A model generated the notes under the pieces. The model saw only the letters and a program-made list of their open reading frames with translations, was not told the origin of the DNA and ran no database searches. A DNA stretch of 64,000 nt from the NCBI RefSeq assembly GCF_003797765.1, contig NZ_RKMB01000010.1:62001-126000 (forward strand), in the 5' to 3' direction. The position numbers and the translations under genes are program-made. Every line of letters starts with the position of its first letter. The first letter of the stretch is position 1. Origin of the DNA: Ramlibacter sp. WS9 (GTDB taxonomy: Bacteria; Pseudomonadota; Gammaproteobacteria; Burkholderiales; Burkholderiaceae_C). Below are positions 1-7,655 of the stretch, piece by piece.

Positions 1-1478
1 TCGTTGCACGCCAGCTTGATGTCGCGCCAGCGCGCGAGGGCGCTGGCGATGTCGCCGCTGCTGCTGCCGCGTGCCAAGAAGGTGAAGTAGGGCGCCGGAC
101 CGTCCGGATAGACATGCGTGAAGCGGCACGACAGCGCGCTGGCGTGGCCGGTGATGCGCTCGATGGCGGACTCGACGTCGCGCCGCACGCCGTCGTAGAA
201 GGACTCGAACCGGTCCCAGGTGATAGCGCTCTCGAAGGTGTCGAAGATCGCTCCCAGGCGCGTGGTCTCGTCGCGCCAGTAGGGCATTCGGATGAAGGCG
301 TTGCGCCAGTCGCCGGCGGCGCCGCTGCGGTGGGCCGCGGGCTGCTCACCCGCAGGCCGCATCGACTCGGCCACGGCTTGCGGGTCCCACCGGCCGCCAT
401 GGTCGGCCACCAGTTCCAGTGAGCGACTCATCCAGGCCGCAAGCGGATGGTCTGCCGATTCGAAGCCCAGCACCAGCGTCGGACTGCGGCGGTCGCCGAC
501 ACCGGCGAACGCCACCTCCCGCGCGTCGAGCAGGCGGCAGTTGCTGGGCTGCAATCCCGATTGCGAGAGCGCGCGCACGCAGGCAGCGGCACCGATCACG
601 TCGTCGAACGCCACCGACGCGGAGGCGCGGAACGTGGGCCGGCTCTGCAGCCGCATCCAGGCCTGGGTGATGACGCCCATCGTGCCTTCGGAGCCGATGA
701 TCAACCGGTCGGGCGCAGGCCCGGCGCCCGAGCCCGGCAGGCGCCGCGTCTCCACGACGCCAGCGGGGGTCACCGTGCGCGTGCTCTCGACGAAGTCGTC
801 GATGTGGGTGTACTGCATGGCGTAGTGGCCACCGGCGCGGGTGGCGATCCAGCCGCCCAGCGTGCTGAACTCGAAGCTTTGCGGAAAGTGCCGGAGCGTC
901 AGGCCGTGCGGTCGCAGCTTCGCTTCGAGGTCAGGCCCGAGCACGCCCGCCTGGACCAGCGCGGCCCGGCTGGTGGTGTCCACCTCCAGCACCTGGTCGA
1001 AACGCTCGAGGTCGAGCGACAAGGTGGCGGCGTACCCGTCGCCGACTGCCGCTTCCACGCCGCCCACCACGCTGGTGCCGCCGCCAAAAGGAACCACGGC
1101 CACGTTGCTGCGGCTGGCCCAATCGAGCACGTCGGTGATGTCGGCCTCGGTGCGCGGAAACGCGACCCAGTCGGGCGCGTGGGGCACATGGCGCATCCAC
1201 ATGCGGGCGACGTCGGCGAAGCCCTTGCCATAGCAGTGCGTGATGCGGTCGTAGGCGGTGGAGGACACCAGCGCCGACAGCGACTCGGGTAGCCTGCCGC
1301 GCGACGGGGTCAGCGCATAGTCGGCCAACTGCGGCTCGGGCAACGCGGGGCCCACCGGCCCCAGCGGCGCGAGCAGCCTGTGCACGCCGCGGAGTTCGTC
1401 CTCGGTGAGCCCGTCGCGCAGGTAGCCCCAGCCCCAGAAGCGTCGGGCGGGTTTGCCGGAGAGGGTCGAAGCACTCAC
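1..1478 (-). CDS. FAD-binding oxidase, glycolate oxidase/alkyl-DHAP synthase type (3' part outside window)
   Basis: Reverse-strand reading frame, open to the window edge, so the C-terminus is missing; about 492 codons are visible. The N-terminal half carries an FAD_binding_4 (PCMH) domain: the stretch VPFGGGTSVVGG is the glycine-rich FAD pyrophosphate loop, and GSEGTMGVIT is the second conserved FAD-contact motif. The N-terminal RRFWGWGY is typical of the alkyl-dihydroxyacetonephosphate synthase/D-lactate dehydrogenase-like branch. It probably oxidises a 2-hydroxy acid or related substrate in the cytoplasm; the substrate cannot be read from the sequence. The GTG start (GTGA) overlaps the stop of the EthD-like gene, so the two are translationally coupled. 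Confidence 0.85.
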   Translation of the reverse strand, partial: MSASTLSGKPARRFWGWGYLRDGLTEDELRGVHRLLAPLGPVGPALPEPQLADYALTPSRGRLPESLSALVSSTAYDRITHCYGKGFADVARMWMRHVPHAPDWVAFPRTEADITDVLDWASRSNVAVVPFGGGTSVVGGVEAAVGDGYAATLSLDLERFDQVLEVDTTSRAALVQAGVLGPDLEAKLRPHGLTLRHFPQSFEFSTLGGWIATRAGGHYAMQYTHIDDFVESTRTVTPAGVVETRRLPGSGAGPAPDRLIIGSEGTMGVITQAWMRLQSRPTFRASASVAFDDVIGAAACVRALSQSGLQPSNCRLLDAREVAFAGVGDRRSPTLVLGFESADHPLAAWMSRSLELVADHGGRWDPQAVAESMRPAGEQPAAHRSGAAGDWRNAFIRMPYWRDETTRLGAIFDTFESAITWDRFESFYDGVRRDVESAIERITGHASALSCRFTHVYPDGPAPYFTFLARGSSSGDIASALARWRDIKLACN

Positions 1479-1786
1479 GGAGCCATCTCGCTGATCAGGA
1501 TGGCAGGCGCGATGTCGGTGTAGTTCGCGAGGTCGCCCATGATCTCGCGGCCGTGGGCCTTCATGCCGTTCTGGAAGCCCGCCATGTCCGTGAAGATGAG
1601 ATGCGCCGCAGCCACCACCGCAGGCTTGCCGCCGGCGCCGTCGGCCAGTGCCTTGTCCATCTCGACGCGCTGCAGGCCGTGCTCGGCCAAGCGGTCCAGC
1701 AGCAATTGGCGGTGCTGTGCCTGGTAGTAGGCGTGATCGAAGCGTTTGCCTTCGGCGTTTGGATAACTCACGGTGATGCGGATCAA
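1475..1786 (-). CDS. EthD-family small protein
   Basis: About 103 residues from a TTG start beginning IRITVSYPN, the usual EthD opening, and containing the HAYYQAQHRQLL stretch typical of EthD/dimeric alpha-beta barrel proteins. Longer upstream starts on this strand run into the oppositely oriented AraC gene and have no family similarity, so I prefer the TTG. EthD-like proteins are often encoded next to oxidases in degradation clusters; in ether degradation EthD is needed for function but its chemistry is unclear. The stop overlaps the GTG start of the downstream FAD oxidase by 4 bp. It is divergent from the AraC regulator at 1896, which is therefore its likely controller (inference). Confidence 0.75.
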   Translation of the reverse strand: MIRITVSYPNAEGKRFDHAYYQAQHRQLLLDRLAEHGLQRVEMDKALADGAGGKPAVVAAAHLIFTDMAGFQNGMKAHGREIMGDLANYTDIAPAILISEMAP

Positions 1787-1895
1787 GCTGTGTCTCCTTC
1801 TGGTTTTCGCGGATTGTGGAGGCGCACCCCGTGGTTGACCATGCGCGCATGTGCCAAGAACTTGATCCGACGCGCCAGGCCAGGAGTGACGGAGG

Positions 1896-2909
1896 ATGAC
1901 CACGCCAAAGACGGTCATCGCCACCTGGCTGCTGGGGGTTGCCGCGCAGTTCGAGCGTTTGGGTATCGATCTCGCCGAATTGGGCACCGGCATGCCCGCC
2001 GGTATTGCGCTTGCGGCGCCGACACGGCAACTGCAGCTGGTCCAGGTCCGGCGCCTGTGGCAGCGCGCCGCTGCCCTGAGCGCTGACCCGCTATTGGGAC
2101 TGCGTGTTGGCGCAGGCCTTCCATTGCAGGCCATGAACGTGCTGGCCCTGGTCGTGATGCACAGCGCGAGCCTGCGCGATGCGCTGGGCTATTGCATCCG
2201 CTACCAGCAATTGATCAGCAACTCGGGCCGTTTCCGGCTGGGCGCTGTGCCAGGAGGGACCCGCATGATGTACCGCATCACGCCTTGCCCAGTCCCAATG
2301 CATCCGGCGCAGGTCGATTCACTGTTCGCGGGCTTCCTGGCCATGCTGTACCGTTGCGTGCCCAACGGCCAAAGACCCTCTCTGGTCGCGTTGCCTGGCA
2401 CTGACCCGGCGCAGTCGGCGGCCTACGAGCAATGGCTCGAATGCCCCGTGGCGCTGGGAACGCCGGAGATCTTCATGGAGTTCGACGCCGCGGCGCTGGA
2501 TGCACCCTGGCCCGCTGCGGACCCGAGCCTGCTGCGCTTGCTGCTTGGCCGAGCCGACGCGCAGCGCCAGGCACAGGGCCGATCGGACGCACTGGTCGAC
2601 CAGGTTCGCGCGGCAGTTGCCGCACAGGGCTATGCGCAGGCCCGGTGCGAGAGCGTGGCGCGCTCGCTGGATCTCAGTGTACGCACATTGCAAAGGCGAC
2701 TGGAGCAGTGCCACACCAGCTTCCGGCAGGTGGTGGAGGCAGCACGCATGACCGAAGCCGTGCAGCTGCTCGCCGACACCAGCGTGCCGCTGTCGACGCT
2801 CGCCGAGCGCCTGGGCTACGCCGAGCCAAGTGCATTCTCACACGCGGTACGCGGTCACTTCGGCGCATCGCCCCGTGCGCTGCGTGCGGATATGACGAAG
2901 GCCGCGTGA
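1896..2909 (+). CDS. AraC-family transcriptional regulator (arabinose-binding-domain type)
   Basis: 337 residues. The first ~200 residues match the AraC-like ligand-binding domain of the OruR/ArgR type (a GLRVGAGLPLQAMNVLALVV-like helix and a later YEQWLECPV stretch). The C-terminal ~100 residues form the double helix-turn-helix: SVARSLDLSVRTLQRRLE, then LSTLAERLGYAEPSAFSHAVRGHFGASP. It is a cytoplasmic DNA-binding activator, ligand unknown. It is divergent to the EthD/FAD-oxidase pair across about 110 bp, the normal arrangement for a local regulator. A separate AraC tail fragment follows directly downstream. Confidence 0.9.
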   Translation: MTTPKTVIATWLLGVAAQFERLGIDLAELGTGMPAGIALAAPTRQLQLVQVRRLWQRAAALSADPLLGLRVGAGLPLQAMNVLALVVMHSASLRDALGYCIRYQQLISNSGRFRLGAVPGGTRMMYRITPCPVPMHPAQVDSLFAGFLAMLYRCVPNGQRPSLVALPGTDPAQSAAYEQWLECPVALGTPEIFMEFDAAALDAPWPAADPSLLRLLLGRADAQRQAQGRSDALVDQVRAAVAAQGYAQARCESVARSLDLSVRTLQRRLEQCHTSFRQVVEAARMTEAVQLLADTSVPLSTLAERLGYAEPSAFSHAVRGHFGASPRALRADMTKAA

Positions 2910-2943
2910 GCCTGGGCTGACCAGGCCAGGTGCAAGGCCTGGC

Positions 2944-3102
2944 GTGAAAGGCACGACAATCTCGATCTCGGCGCTGGCGTATCGCTGGGGCTTCAACAGC
3001 AACGCGCATTTCTCGCGCATATTCAAGCGCGAATTTGACACCACTCCCAGCGAGTTCCTCAAGCGCAGAGTGCACGAGTCCATGGGAGACATAGTCGATT
3101 GA
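2944..3102 (+). pseudogene. Remnant of a second AraC-family regulator (C-terminal HTH only)
   Basis: In one frame the bases encode ISALAYRWGFNSNAHFSRIF and then FKREFDTTPSEFLKRRV, followed by a TGA stop. This is the second helix-turn-helix and tail signature of an AraC regulator, and it differs from the intact AraC gene just upstream. The N-terminal ~250 residues are absent and no plausible start exists apart from a chance GTG, so this is a broken gene. Its last codons overlap the palindrome of the following promoter (3087-3110), which suggests that a deletion or recombination joined the regulator tail to this promoter region. Confidence 0.8.
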
Positions 3103-3157
3103 CTATGTCTGCAGGGGTTATTTTGAATTGGACCGGCTCCTATGGGCAACCTAGGAT
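3087..3157 (+). promoter_or_regulatory. LysR-type operator and promoter, copy 1 (drives TRAP transporter)
   Basis: Perfect inverted repeat AGACATAGTC-GATT-GACTATGTCT at 3087-3110. It is followed by the block TTATTTTGAATTGGACC, with -35 TTGGAC (3128-3133), an 18-bp spacer and -10 TAGGAT (3152-3157). The expected start of transcription is near 3164, which puts the palindrome centre at about -65, the usual LysR recognition-site position. Four more copies are found at 11518, 16173, 19623 and 26175 (reverse). This copy has the longest palindrome arms of the five. Confidence 0.85.
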
Positions 3158-3182
3158 CCGCGCTCAATCGATACATCCCCAC

Positions 3183-3719
3183 GTGAAATTCCCTGATTCA
3201 ACAAGTTTGGCGCCAGCCATCACTCGCATGGGAACCGGGCTGGAACTGGTGCTCGCGGCAGCTTTGATCGCCGCTGTGCTGTTGAATGTGACCAACGTCG
3301 TCGAGCGCTACATCTTCGACCGCTCGATCCCGGGCGCCGACGAATTCCAGATCTACCTGATGGTCGCATTGGCCTTCTTCGGGTCGGTCGTCGCGGCGAT
3401 TCGCGGACAACACCTGCGCATGGATGTATTGGCGCGCTCGTTTCCGCGGCAGGCACAACAGATCCTGAATCGGGCGGAAGCAATGGCAACCGCGGTGTTG
3501 TGCGGCTTTGTGTGCTGGATATCCACTCACTATGCACTGCGCATGTTCCAGATCGGCACGGTCAGCGAAAACGTTCACTTTCCCATGTGGTTGCCGCATG
3601 CGGTCGTCGCCGTCGCGTTCGCAATGCTGACCCTCTTCGGCGTCATTCAGTCGGCATTCGGCGCGCCGGCAATGGTCGGCGAGGAGCACCCGGATCGACC
3701 CGTCGGCCAATCGACCTGA
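3183..3719 (+). CDS. dctQ: TRAP transporter small permease subunit (DctQ)
   Basis: About 178 residues, four predicted membrane helices. The segment VERYIFDRSIPGADEFQIYL after helix 1 and the RGQHLRMDVL stretch are DctQ hallmarks. It partners the large permease and the solute receptor for sodium-driven uptake of an organic acid across the inner membrane. I chose the GTG at 3183: a longer frame opens within the promoter itself, and a duplicated copy of this gene head at 19716 starts at the aligned codon (MRHPSSTSLA against VKFPDSTSLA). An ATG at 3228 is the alternative. First gene of the unit driven by operator copy 1; dctM follows after 19 bp. Confidence 0.85.
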   Translation: MKFPDSTSLAPAITRMGTGLELVLAAALIAAVLLNVTNVVERYIFDRSIPGADEFQIYLMVALAFFGSVVAAIRGQHLRMDVLARSFPRQAQQILNRAEAMATAVLCGFVCWISTHYALRMFQIGTVSENVHFPMWLPHAVVAVAFAMLTLFGVIQSAFGAPAMVGEEHPDRPVGQST

Positions 3720-3738
3720 GATCGGGCACACACCACCG

Positions 3739-5016
3739 ATGACGTTCGCGCTCTGCCTTCTTCCGATCGCTTTGTTGCTGTTGGGGTTCCCCATCTACCT
3801 CGTCCTGCTGGCAGCCGTCAGTACGGCGCTTGCGTTCTTCATGCAGATGCCACTTTCTGCATTGCATCAGAACCTCTTTGGTGCCGTCGACGGATATGCT
3901 TTGCTGGCGGTTCCGTTCTTCATTTTCGCCGGTGAAATGATGGGACGGGGCTCCATCGCCGAGCGCCTTGTCGGCTTCGTGGATGCCGGTGTGGGATCGG
4001 CCCGCGGCAGTCTGGCGATCACGACCGTAGGCTCCGCTGCGCTGTTCGGTGCCATCTCCGGTGTCAGTGCCGCGACGGTCGCCACGATCGGTCGCGCCAT
4101 GCTGCCGGCCTTGCGCCGCGGCGGCTATCCCGACAAGTTCTCGGCTGGCCTGTTGACAGCGGTTGGGGCGATCGACATCATCATCCCGCCCAGCATCCCG
4201 ATGATCGTCTACTGCGCTGCGGCACAGCAGTCGGTGCCACGGTTGTACGCTGCCGGCGTATTCCCGGGGTTGCTGATCGCCGGGCTTCTTTGCGCGTATG
4301 TCATGTGGTATGCCCGCCGCAACGGAATTGGCGGCGGCGAGCGCTTCTCCTGGCCGACTTTCCGGAAGGCGACCGTGCGTGGTGCGGGCGCGCTGGGCGC
4401 ACCGGTCATCATCCTGGGCGGCATCTACGGCGGTATCTTTTCGCCGACCGAAGCCGCCGCCGTCGCGTGCCTCTACGCGATCGTCGTGGCGCGCCTGATC
4501 TATCGTGAACTCAGTTGGCGTGACATTTTGACCAGTGCGGGAACGACAGCTGTCTTCACCGGCCAGATTCTGATCATCGTTGCCTGCGCCAGTGTTTTTG
4601 GGTGGTTGCTGACAGTCAACCAGGTTCCCGCAGCCATGACGCAATGGTTGGTGGGCCTTGAATTGCCGAGCTGGAGCTTGCTCCTGGCCATCAACATCAT
4701 TTTGCTCGCGGTCGGCTGTTTCATGGATCCGCTGTCGGCGATCCTGTTGCTTTCGCCGCTGCTCGTTCCGCTGGTCACGGCGATCGGCGTGGACCCGATT
4801 CACTTCGGCGTCATCGTGACGGTGAATCTTGCGATCGGGCTGTTCCATCCGCCCTTCGGAATCAATATCTTCGTCGCCCAAAGCGTGCTCAAACTCCCGC
4901 TCGAGACGATCTACCGCGGGATTGTTCCCTTCATCGCAATCTATTTGTTCGCTTTGGGGTTGATCACCTATGTCCCCGCCATCTCTTTGGCCGGCGTCAG
5001 GCTGCTTGTCAACTAG
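3739..5016 (+). CDS. dctM: TRAP transporter large permease subunit (DctM)
   Basis: 425 residues, about 12 membrane helices, the normal DctM length. Conserved stretches include VPFFIFAGEMMGRG near residue 60, SGVSAATVATIGRAMLP near 110 and AIDIIIPPSIPMIVY near 140, all typical of the DctM channel subunit. It carries the substrate across the inner membrane using a sodium gradient. Located between dctQ and the receptor gene, in the same direction with short gaps, so cotranscribed from the LysR-type promoter at 3087. Confidence 0.92.
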   Translation: MTFALCLLPIALLLLGFPIYLVLLAAVSTALAFFMQMPLSALHQNLFGAVDGYALLAVPFFIFAGEMMGRGSIAERLVGFVDAGVGSARGSLAITTVGSAALFGAISGVSAATVATIGRAMLPALRRGGYPDKFSAGLLTAVGAIDIIIPPSIPMIVYCAAAQQSVPRLYAAGVFPGLLIAGLLCAYVMWYARRNGIGGGERFSWPTFRKATVRGAGALGAPVIILGGIYGGIFSPTEAAAVACLYAIVVARLIYRELSWRDILTSAGTTAVFTGQILIIVACASVFGWLLTVNQVPAAMTQWLVGLELPSWSLLLAINIILLAVGCFMDPLSAILLLSPLLVPLVTAIGVDPIHFGVIVTVNLAIGLFHPPFGINIFVAQSVLKLPLETIYRGIVPFIAIYLFALGLITYVPAISLAGVRLLVN

Positions 5017-5045
5017 ACCTCGTACGACCACAACAGGAGACTTCA

Positions 5046-6038
5046 TTGAATCGACGCAACCACCTCAAGCAGATCGCCGCGCTGGCAGGGCTCGGCATGG
5101 CGCAGCGGCTGTATGCCCAGGGCCAGGTCATGAAGCTGTCGACCACGTCTGCCGGCGATGTGGGTGTCGACTGGATGGAGGCGTACAAAGGCAATGTCGA
5201 AGCAGCCACTGCTGGAAGGATCAAAGCTCAGGTCTATCCGGCGAGCCAGCTCGGGACCGCCCAACGCACGATCGAAGGCCTGAGCATGGGAACCATCGAA
5301 TTCACCCTCAACGCTTCCGGCGTGTACGAGGGGCTGGATGCCAGGTTTGGAGCATTGTCAGTGCCCGGCGTGTTCGACAGCATCGATCAAGGCATCAAGG
5401 TTCTCGGCGACGCGGAGGCCAGGAAACAGCTTTCCGGCATTGCCGCGAAGAAGGGGGTAGAGCTGTTCACCGTTCTGGCCCATTCACAATGCAGCGTCGT
5501 CACGCGCAAGCCCGTACGCAAGCTTTCAGACTTCCGCGGGCTGAAGATTCGCGTGCCCGGATCGGCATTGGTCATGGCGCAGCTCAAGCAACTGGGCGCC
5601 AGCCCTGTGTCGATGTCGCTCGGCGAAGTGCTGCCGGCGTTCCAGAACGGTACGCTGGATGGCGTCTATGCGGGCACGCCCATTCCGTCGGCGCTGAAGT
5701 ACTACGACGTCGCCAAGTCGCAGACGCTGCTGCCATCGACGTTCATCTCCATCGTCGGCCTGGCCAGTTCCACGTTTCTCAAATCCACCGGCGCGCTCGA
5801 ACCCGCATTGCGCGAAGCGGTGCGAAAGACCGACGCGGAAATCGCCCCTCGCGCACTAGCCCGGATCGACGAAGCCCGGGTCGTCTGGGAAAAGGGCGGC
5901 GGCGAAATGATCCGCCTGTCGGCCGCCGATGAGAAGTCTTACCTCGACGTGACAGTTCCTGCGGCAATGAAGGAGCTCACGCCGGAAGGTCGGCAAGACT
6001 ACGAAGTGCTTCGCCGCATTGCGCACAAGTACCGCTAA
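5046..6038 (+). CDS. dctP: TRAP transporter solute receptor (DctP)
   Basis: 330 residues. The start is TTG at 5046, 5 bp after a clear AGGAGA ribosome site; no ATG fits. The N-terminus NRRNHLKQIAALAGLG with a following LYAQG gives a short, twin-arginine-like signal and cleavage region, so it is periplasmic. LSDFRGLKIRVPG is the conserved DctP segment holding the carboxylate-binding arginine, and NGTLDGVYAG is the second conserved loop. It binds an organic acid and hands it to DctQM. The ligand is unknown; the operon context (aldehyde dehydrogenase, later Bug receptors) suggests an aromatic or aliphatic carboxylate. Confidence 0.9.
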   Translation: MNRRNHLKQIAALAGLGMAQRLYAQGQVMKLSTTSAGDVGVDWMEAYKGNVEAATAGRIKAQVYPASQLGTAQRTIEGLSMGTIEFTLNASGVYEGLDARFGALSVPGVFDSIDQGIKVLGDAEARKQLSGIAAKKGVELFTVLAHSQCSVVTRKPVRKLSDFRGLKIRVPGSALVMAQLKQLGASPVSMSLGEVLPAFQNGTLDGVYAGTPIPSALKYYDVAKSQTLLPSTFISIVGLASSTFLKSTGALEPALREAVRKTDAEIAPRALARIDEARVVWEKGGGEMIRLSAADEKSYLDVTVPAAMKELTPEGRQDYEVLRRIAHKYR

Positions 6039-6077
6039 CGCCCACTCACTCCAGGCACCGCGTCGGCGATTCACACC

Positions 6078-7550
6078 ATGCGCGCACACGAAATTCCGCC
6101 CGGGATACTGCCTGAGCAGCGAGGCCTCTACTACGGTGGCGCATGGCATGCGCCCAAGGCAGGCCGCCATGCCGACACCATCAATCCGGCCTACAACGAG
6201 CGCATCACTTCGGCGCCCCTGGCCGACGCGACGGACGTGGACGCAGCGGTACGGGCCGCCCACACGGCCTTTCCAGCGTGGGCGGCCACGAAACCCGTCG
6301 AGCGGGGCCGCCTTCTTCGCAAGGCAGCTTCGGTCTTGCGCGAACACGCGCTTCCATTGGCACAGCTCGATTCCCTCAACAACGGCAATCCAGTTTCCGC
6401 GCTGGCGCGCGATGCGCACTTCGCCGCGGACTGCCTCGACTACTTCGCGGGGCTCGCTGCCGAGATCAAGGGCGAGACCATCCCGATGGGCGACGGCAAT
6501 CTGAACTACACCCTTCAGGAACCGCTGGGTGTGGTGGCACGCATCGTGGCATTCAATCATCCCCTGATGTTCGCCGCGGCGCGCCTGGCCGCCCCACTTG
6601 CCGCAGGCAACACGGTGGTCATCAAGGCACCCGACCAGGCACCGCTGTCCACGCTTCGCCTGGCTGAACTCGTCGGTGGCATTTTCCCCGCCGGCGTCGT
6701 CAACTTCCTTTGCGGCGGGCGCGAGTGCGGCGAGGCGATGAGCCGTCATCCCCTGGTGCGCAAGATCACCCTGGTCGGCGGCGTGCCGACGGGCAAGGCC
6801 GTCATGGCTGCCGCCGCAGCCGACTTGAAGCCGGTCTTGCTGGAACTCGGCGGAAAGAATGCGCTGATTGCCTACCCCGATGCGGATCGGGAAAAGCTGG
6901 TGGACGGGATCGTCGCCGGGATGAATTTCACCTGGTCGGGCCAGAGCTGCGGCTCGACCAGCCGGGTCTTTTTGCACGAGTCGATTCACGACCAGGTCCT
7001 GGAGAAGGTCGCTGCGCTGCTGCCTCTGCGGCACAAACCCGGCGTACCGACGGATCCGCAGACGACGATGGGCTCGCTCGTCAGCCAGGCCCAGCTCGAC
7101 AAGGTCAAGGGTTTCGTCCAATCGGCGTTGAGTGAAGGCGCCAGGCTGGTATGCGGCGGCAAGCAACCGGATGACCCGGCGCTGAAGCACGGGTTCTTCT
7201 ACGAGCCGACGATCTTTGCCGACATGCGGCCGGACATGCGCCTGGCGCGCGAAGAGGTTTTCGGGCCGGTTATGTCGGTCTTCAAATGGAGCGACGAGGA
7301 CAGCCTCTTCGAGATCGTCAACGGCGTGGATTTCGGCCTGACCGGGTCCATCTGGACCGAGAGCTTGAACACCGCACATCGGGCCGCGAAGCGGATTCAG
7401 AGTGGCTACGTGTGGATCAACAACGCCAGCCAGCATTTCATGGGCGCCGCGTTTGGTGGCGTCAAGCATTCCGGCATCGGCCGCGAGGAATGCTTTGCCG
7501 AGCTGCTGGAATTCACGTACACGAAGAACGTGAATATCAAACTCGCGTAG
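6078..7550 (+). CDS. NAD(P)-dependent aldehyde dehydrogenase
   Basis: 490 residues, the usual class 1/2 ALDH length. The catalytic elements are present: VAFNHP with the oxyanion Asn, LLELGGKNA with the general-base Glu and GQSCGSTSR with the nucleophilic Cys; EVFGPVMSV and FGGVKHSGIGRE are also conserved. It oxidises an aldehyde to the acid in the cytoplasm. The sequence resembles betaine-aldehyde/benzaldehyde-type enzymes, but the substrate cannot be fixed. It follows dctP by 39 bp and is probably part of the unit under operator copy 1. A truncated GMC dehydrogenase head begins 2 bp after its stop. Confidence 0.92.
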   Translation: MRAHEIPPGILPEQRGLYYGGAWHAPKAGRHADTINPAYNERITSAPLADATDVDAAVRAAHTAFPAWAATKPVERGRLLRKAASVLREHALPLAQLDSLNNGNPVSALARDAHFAADCLDYFAGLAAEIKGETIPMGDGNLNYTLQEPLGVVARIVAFNHPLMFAAARLAAPLAAGNTVVIKAPDQAPLSTLRLAELVGGIFPAGVVNFLCGGRECGEAMSRHPLVRKITLVGGVPTGKAVMAAAAADLKPVLLELGGKNALIAYPDADREKLVDGIVAGMNFTWSGQSCGSTSRVFLHESIHDQVLEKVAALLPLRHKPGVPTDPQTTMGSLVSQAQLDKVKGFVQSALSEGARLVCGGKQPDDPALKHGFFYEPTIFADMRPDMRLAREEVFGPVMSVFKWSDEDSLFEIVNGVDFGLTGSIWTESLNTAHRAAKRIQSGYVWINNASQHFMGAAFGGVKHSGIGREECFAELLEFTYTKNVNIKLA

Positions 7551-7551
7551 C

Positions 7552-7647
7552 GTGAACGAGTACGACTACATCATCGTGGGAGCCGATGGCCGAAACGATC
7601 TCGACAAATGTAATGGGCCAGAGGCCGGTGCGCATAAAAGAAAGTGA
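7552..7647 (+). pseudogene. Truncated head of a GMC oxidoreductase gene
   Basis: A GTG immediately after the aldehyde dehydrogenase stop opens a 31-codon frame starting NEYDYIIVGA, the characteristic N-terminus of GMC oxidoreductases such as choline dehydrogenase, normally continuing GSAG. Here the frame departs from the family after VGA and stops at 7647. Aldehyde dehydrogenase plus GMC alcohol dehydrogenase is a natural pair, so I infer that a GMC gene followed and was lost by a deletion with its left edge near 7581. The fragment is too short to be functional. Confidence 0.65.
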
Positions 7648-7655
7648 GATTTTTC

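Noticed and set aside
447..1292. Long forward-strand open frame opposite the FAD oxidase
   Set aside because: GC-rich antisense shadow; the residues are Arg/His/Gly-rich without domain pattern, while the reverse strand has clear FAD motifs.
3643..5046. 467-codon reverse frame opposite dctM
   Set aside because: Composition (Asp, Gln, Arg rich, no pattern) is that of an antisense shadow of a membrane protein gene.
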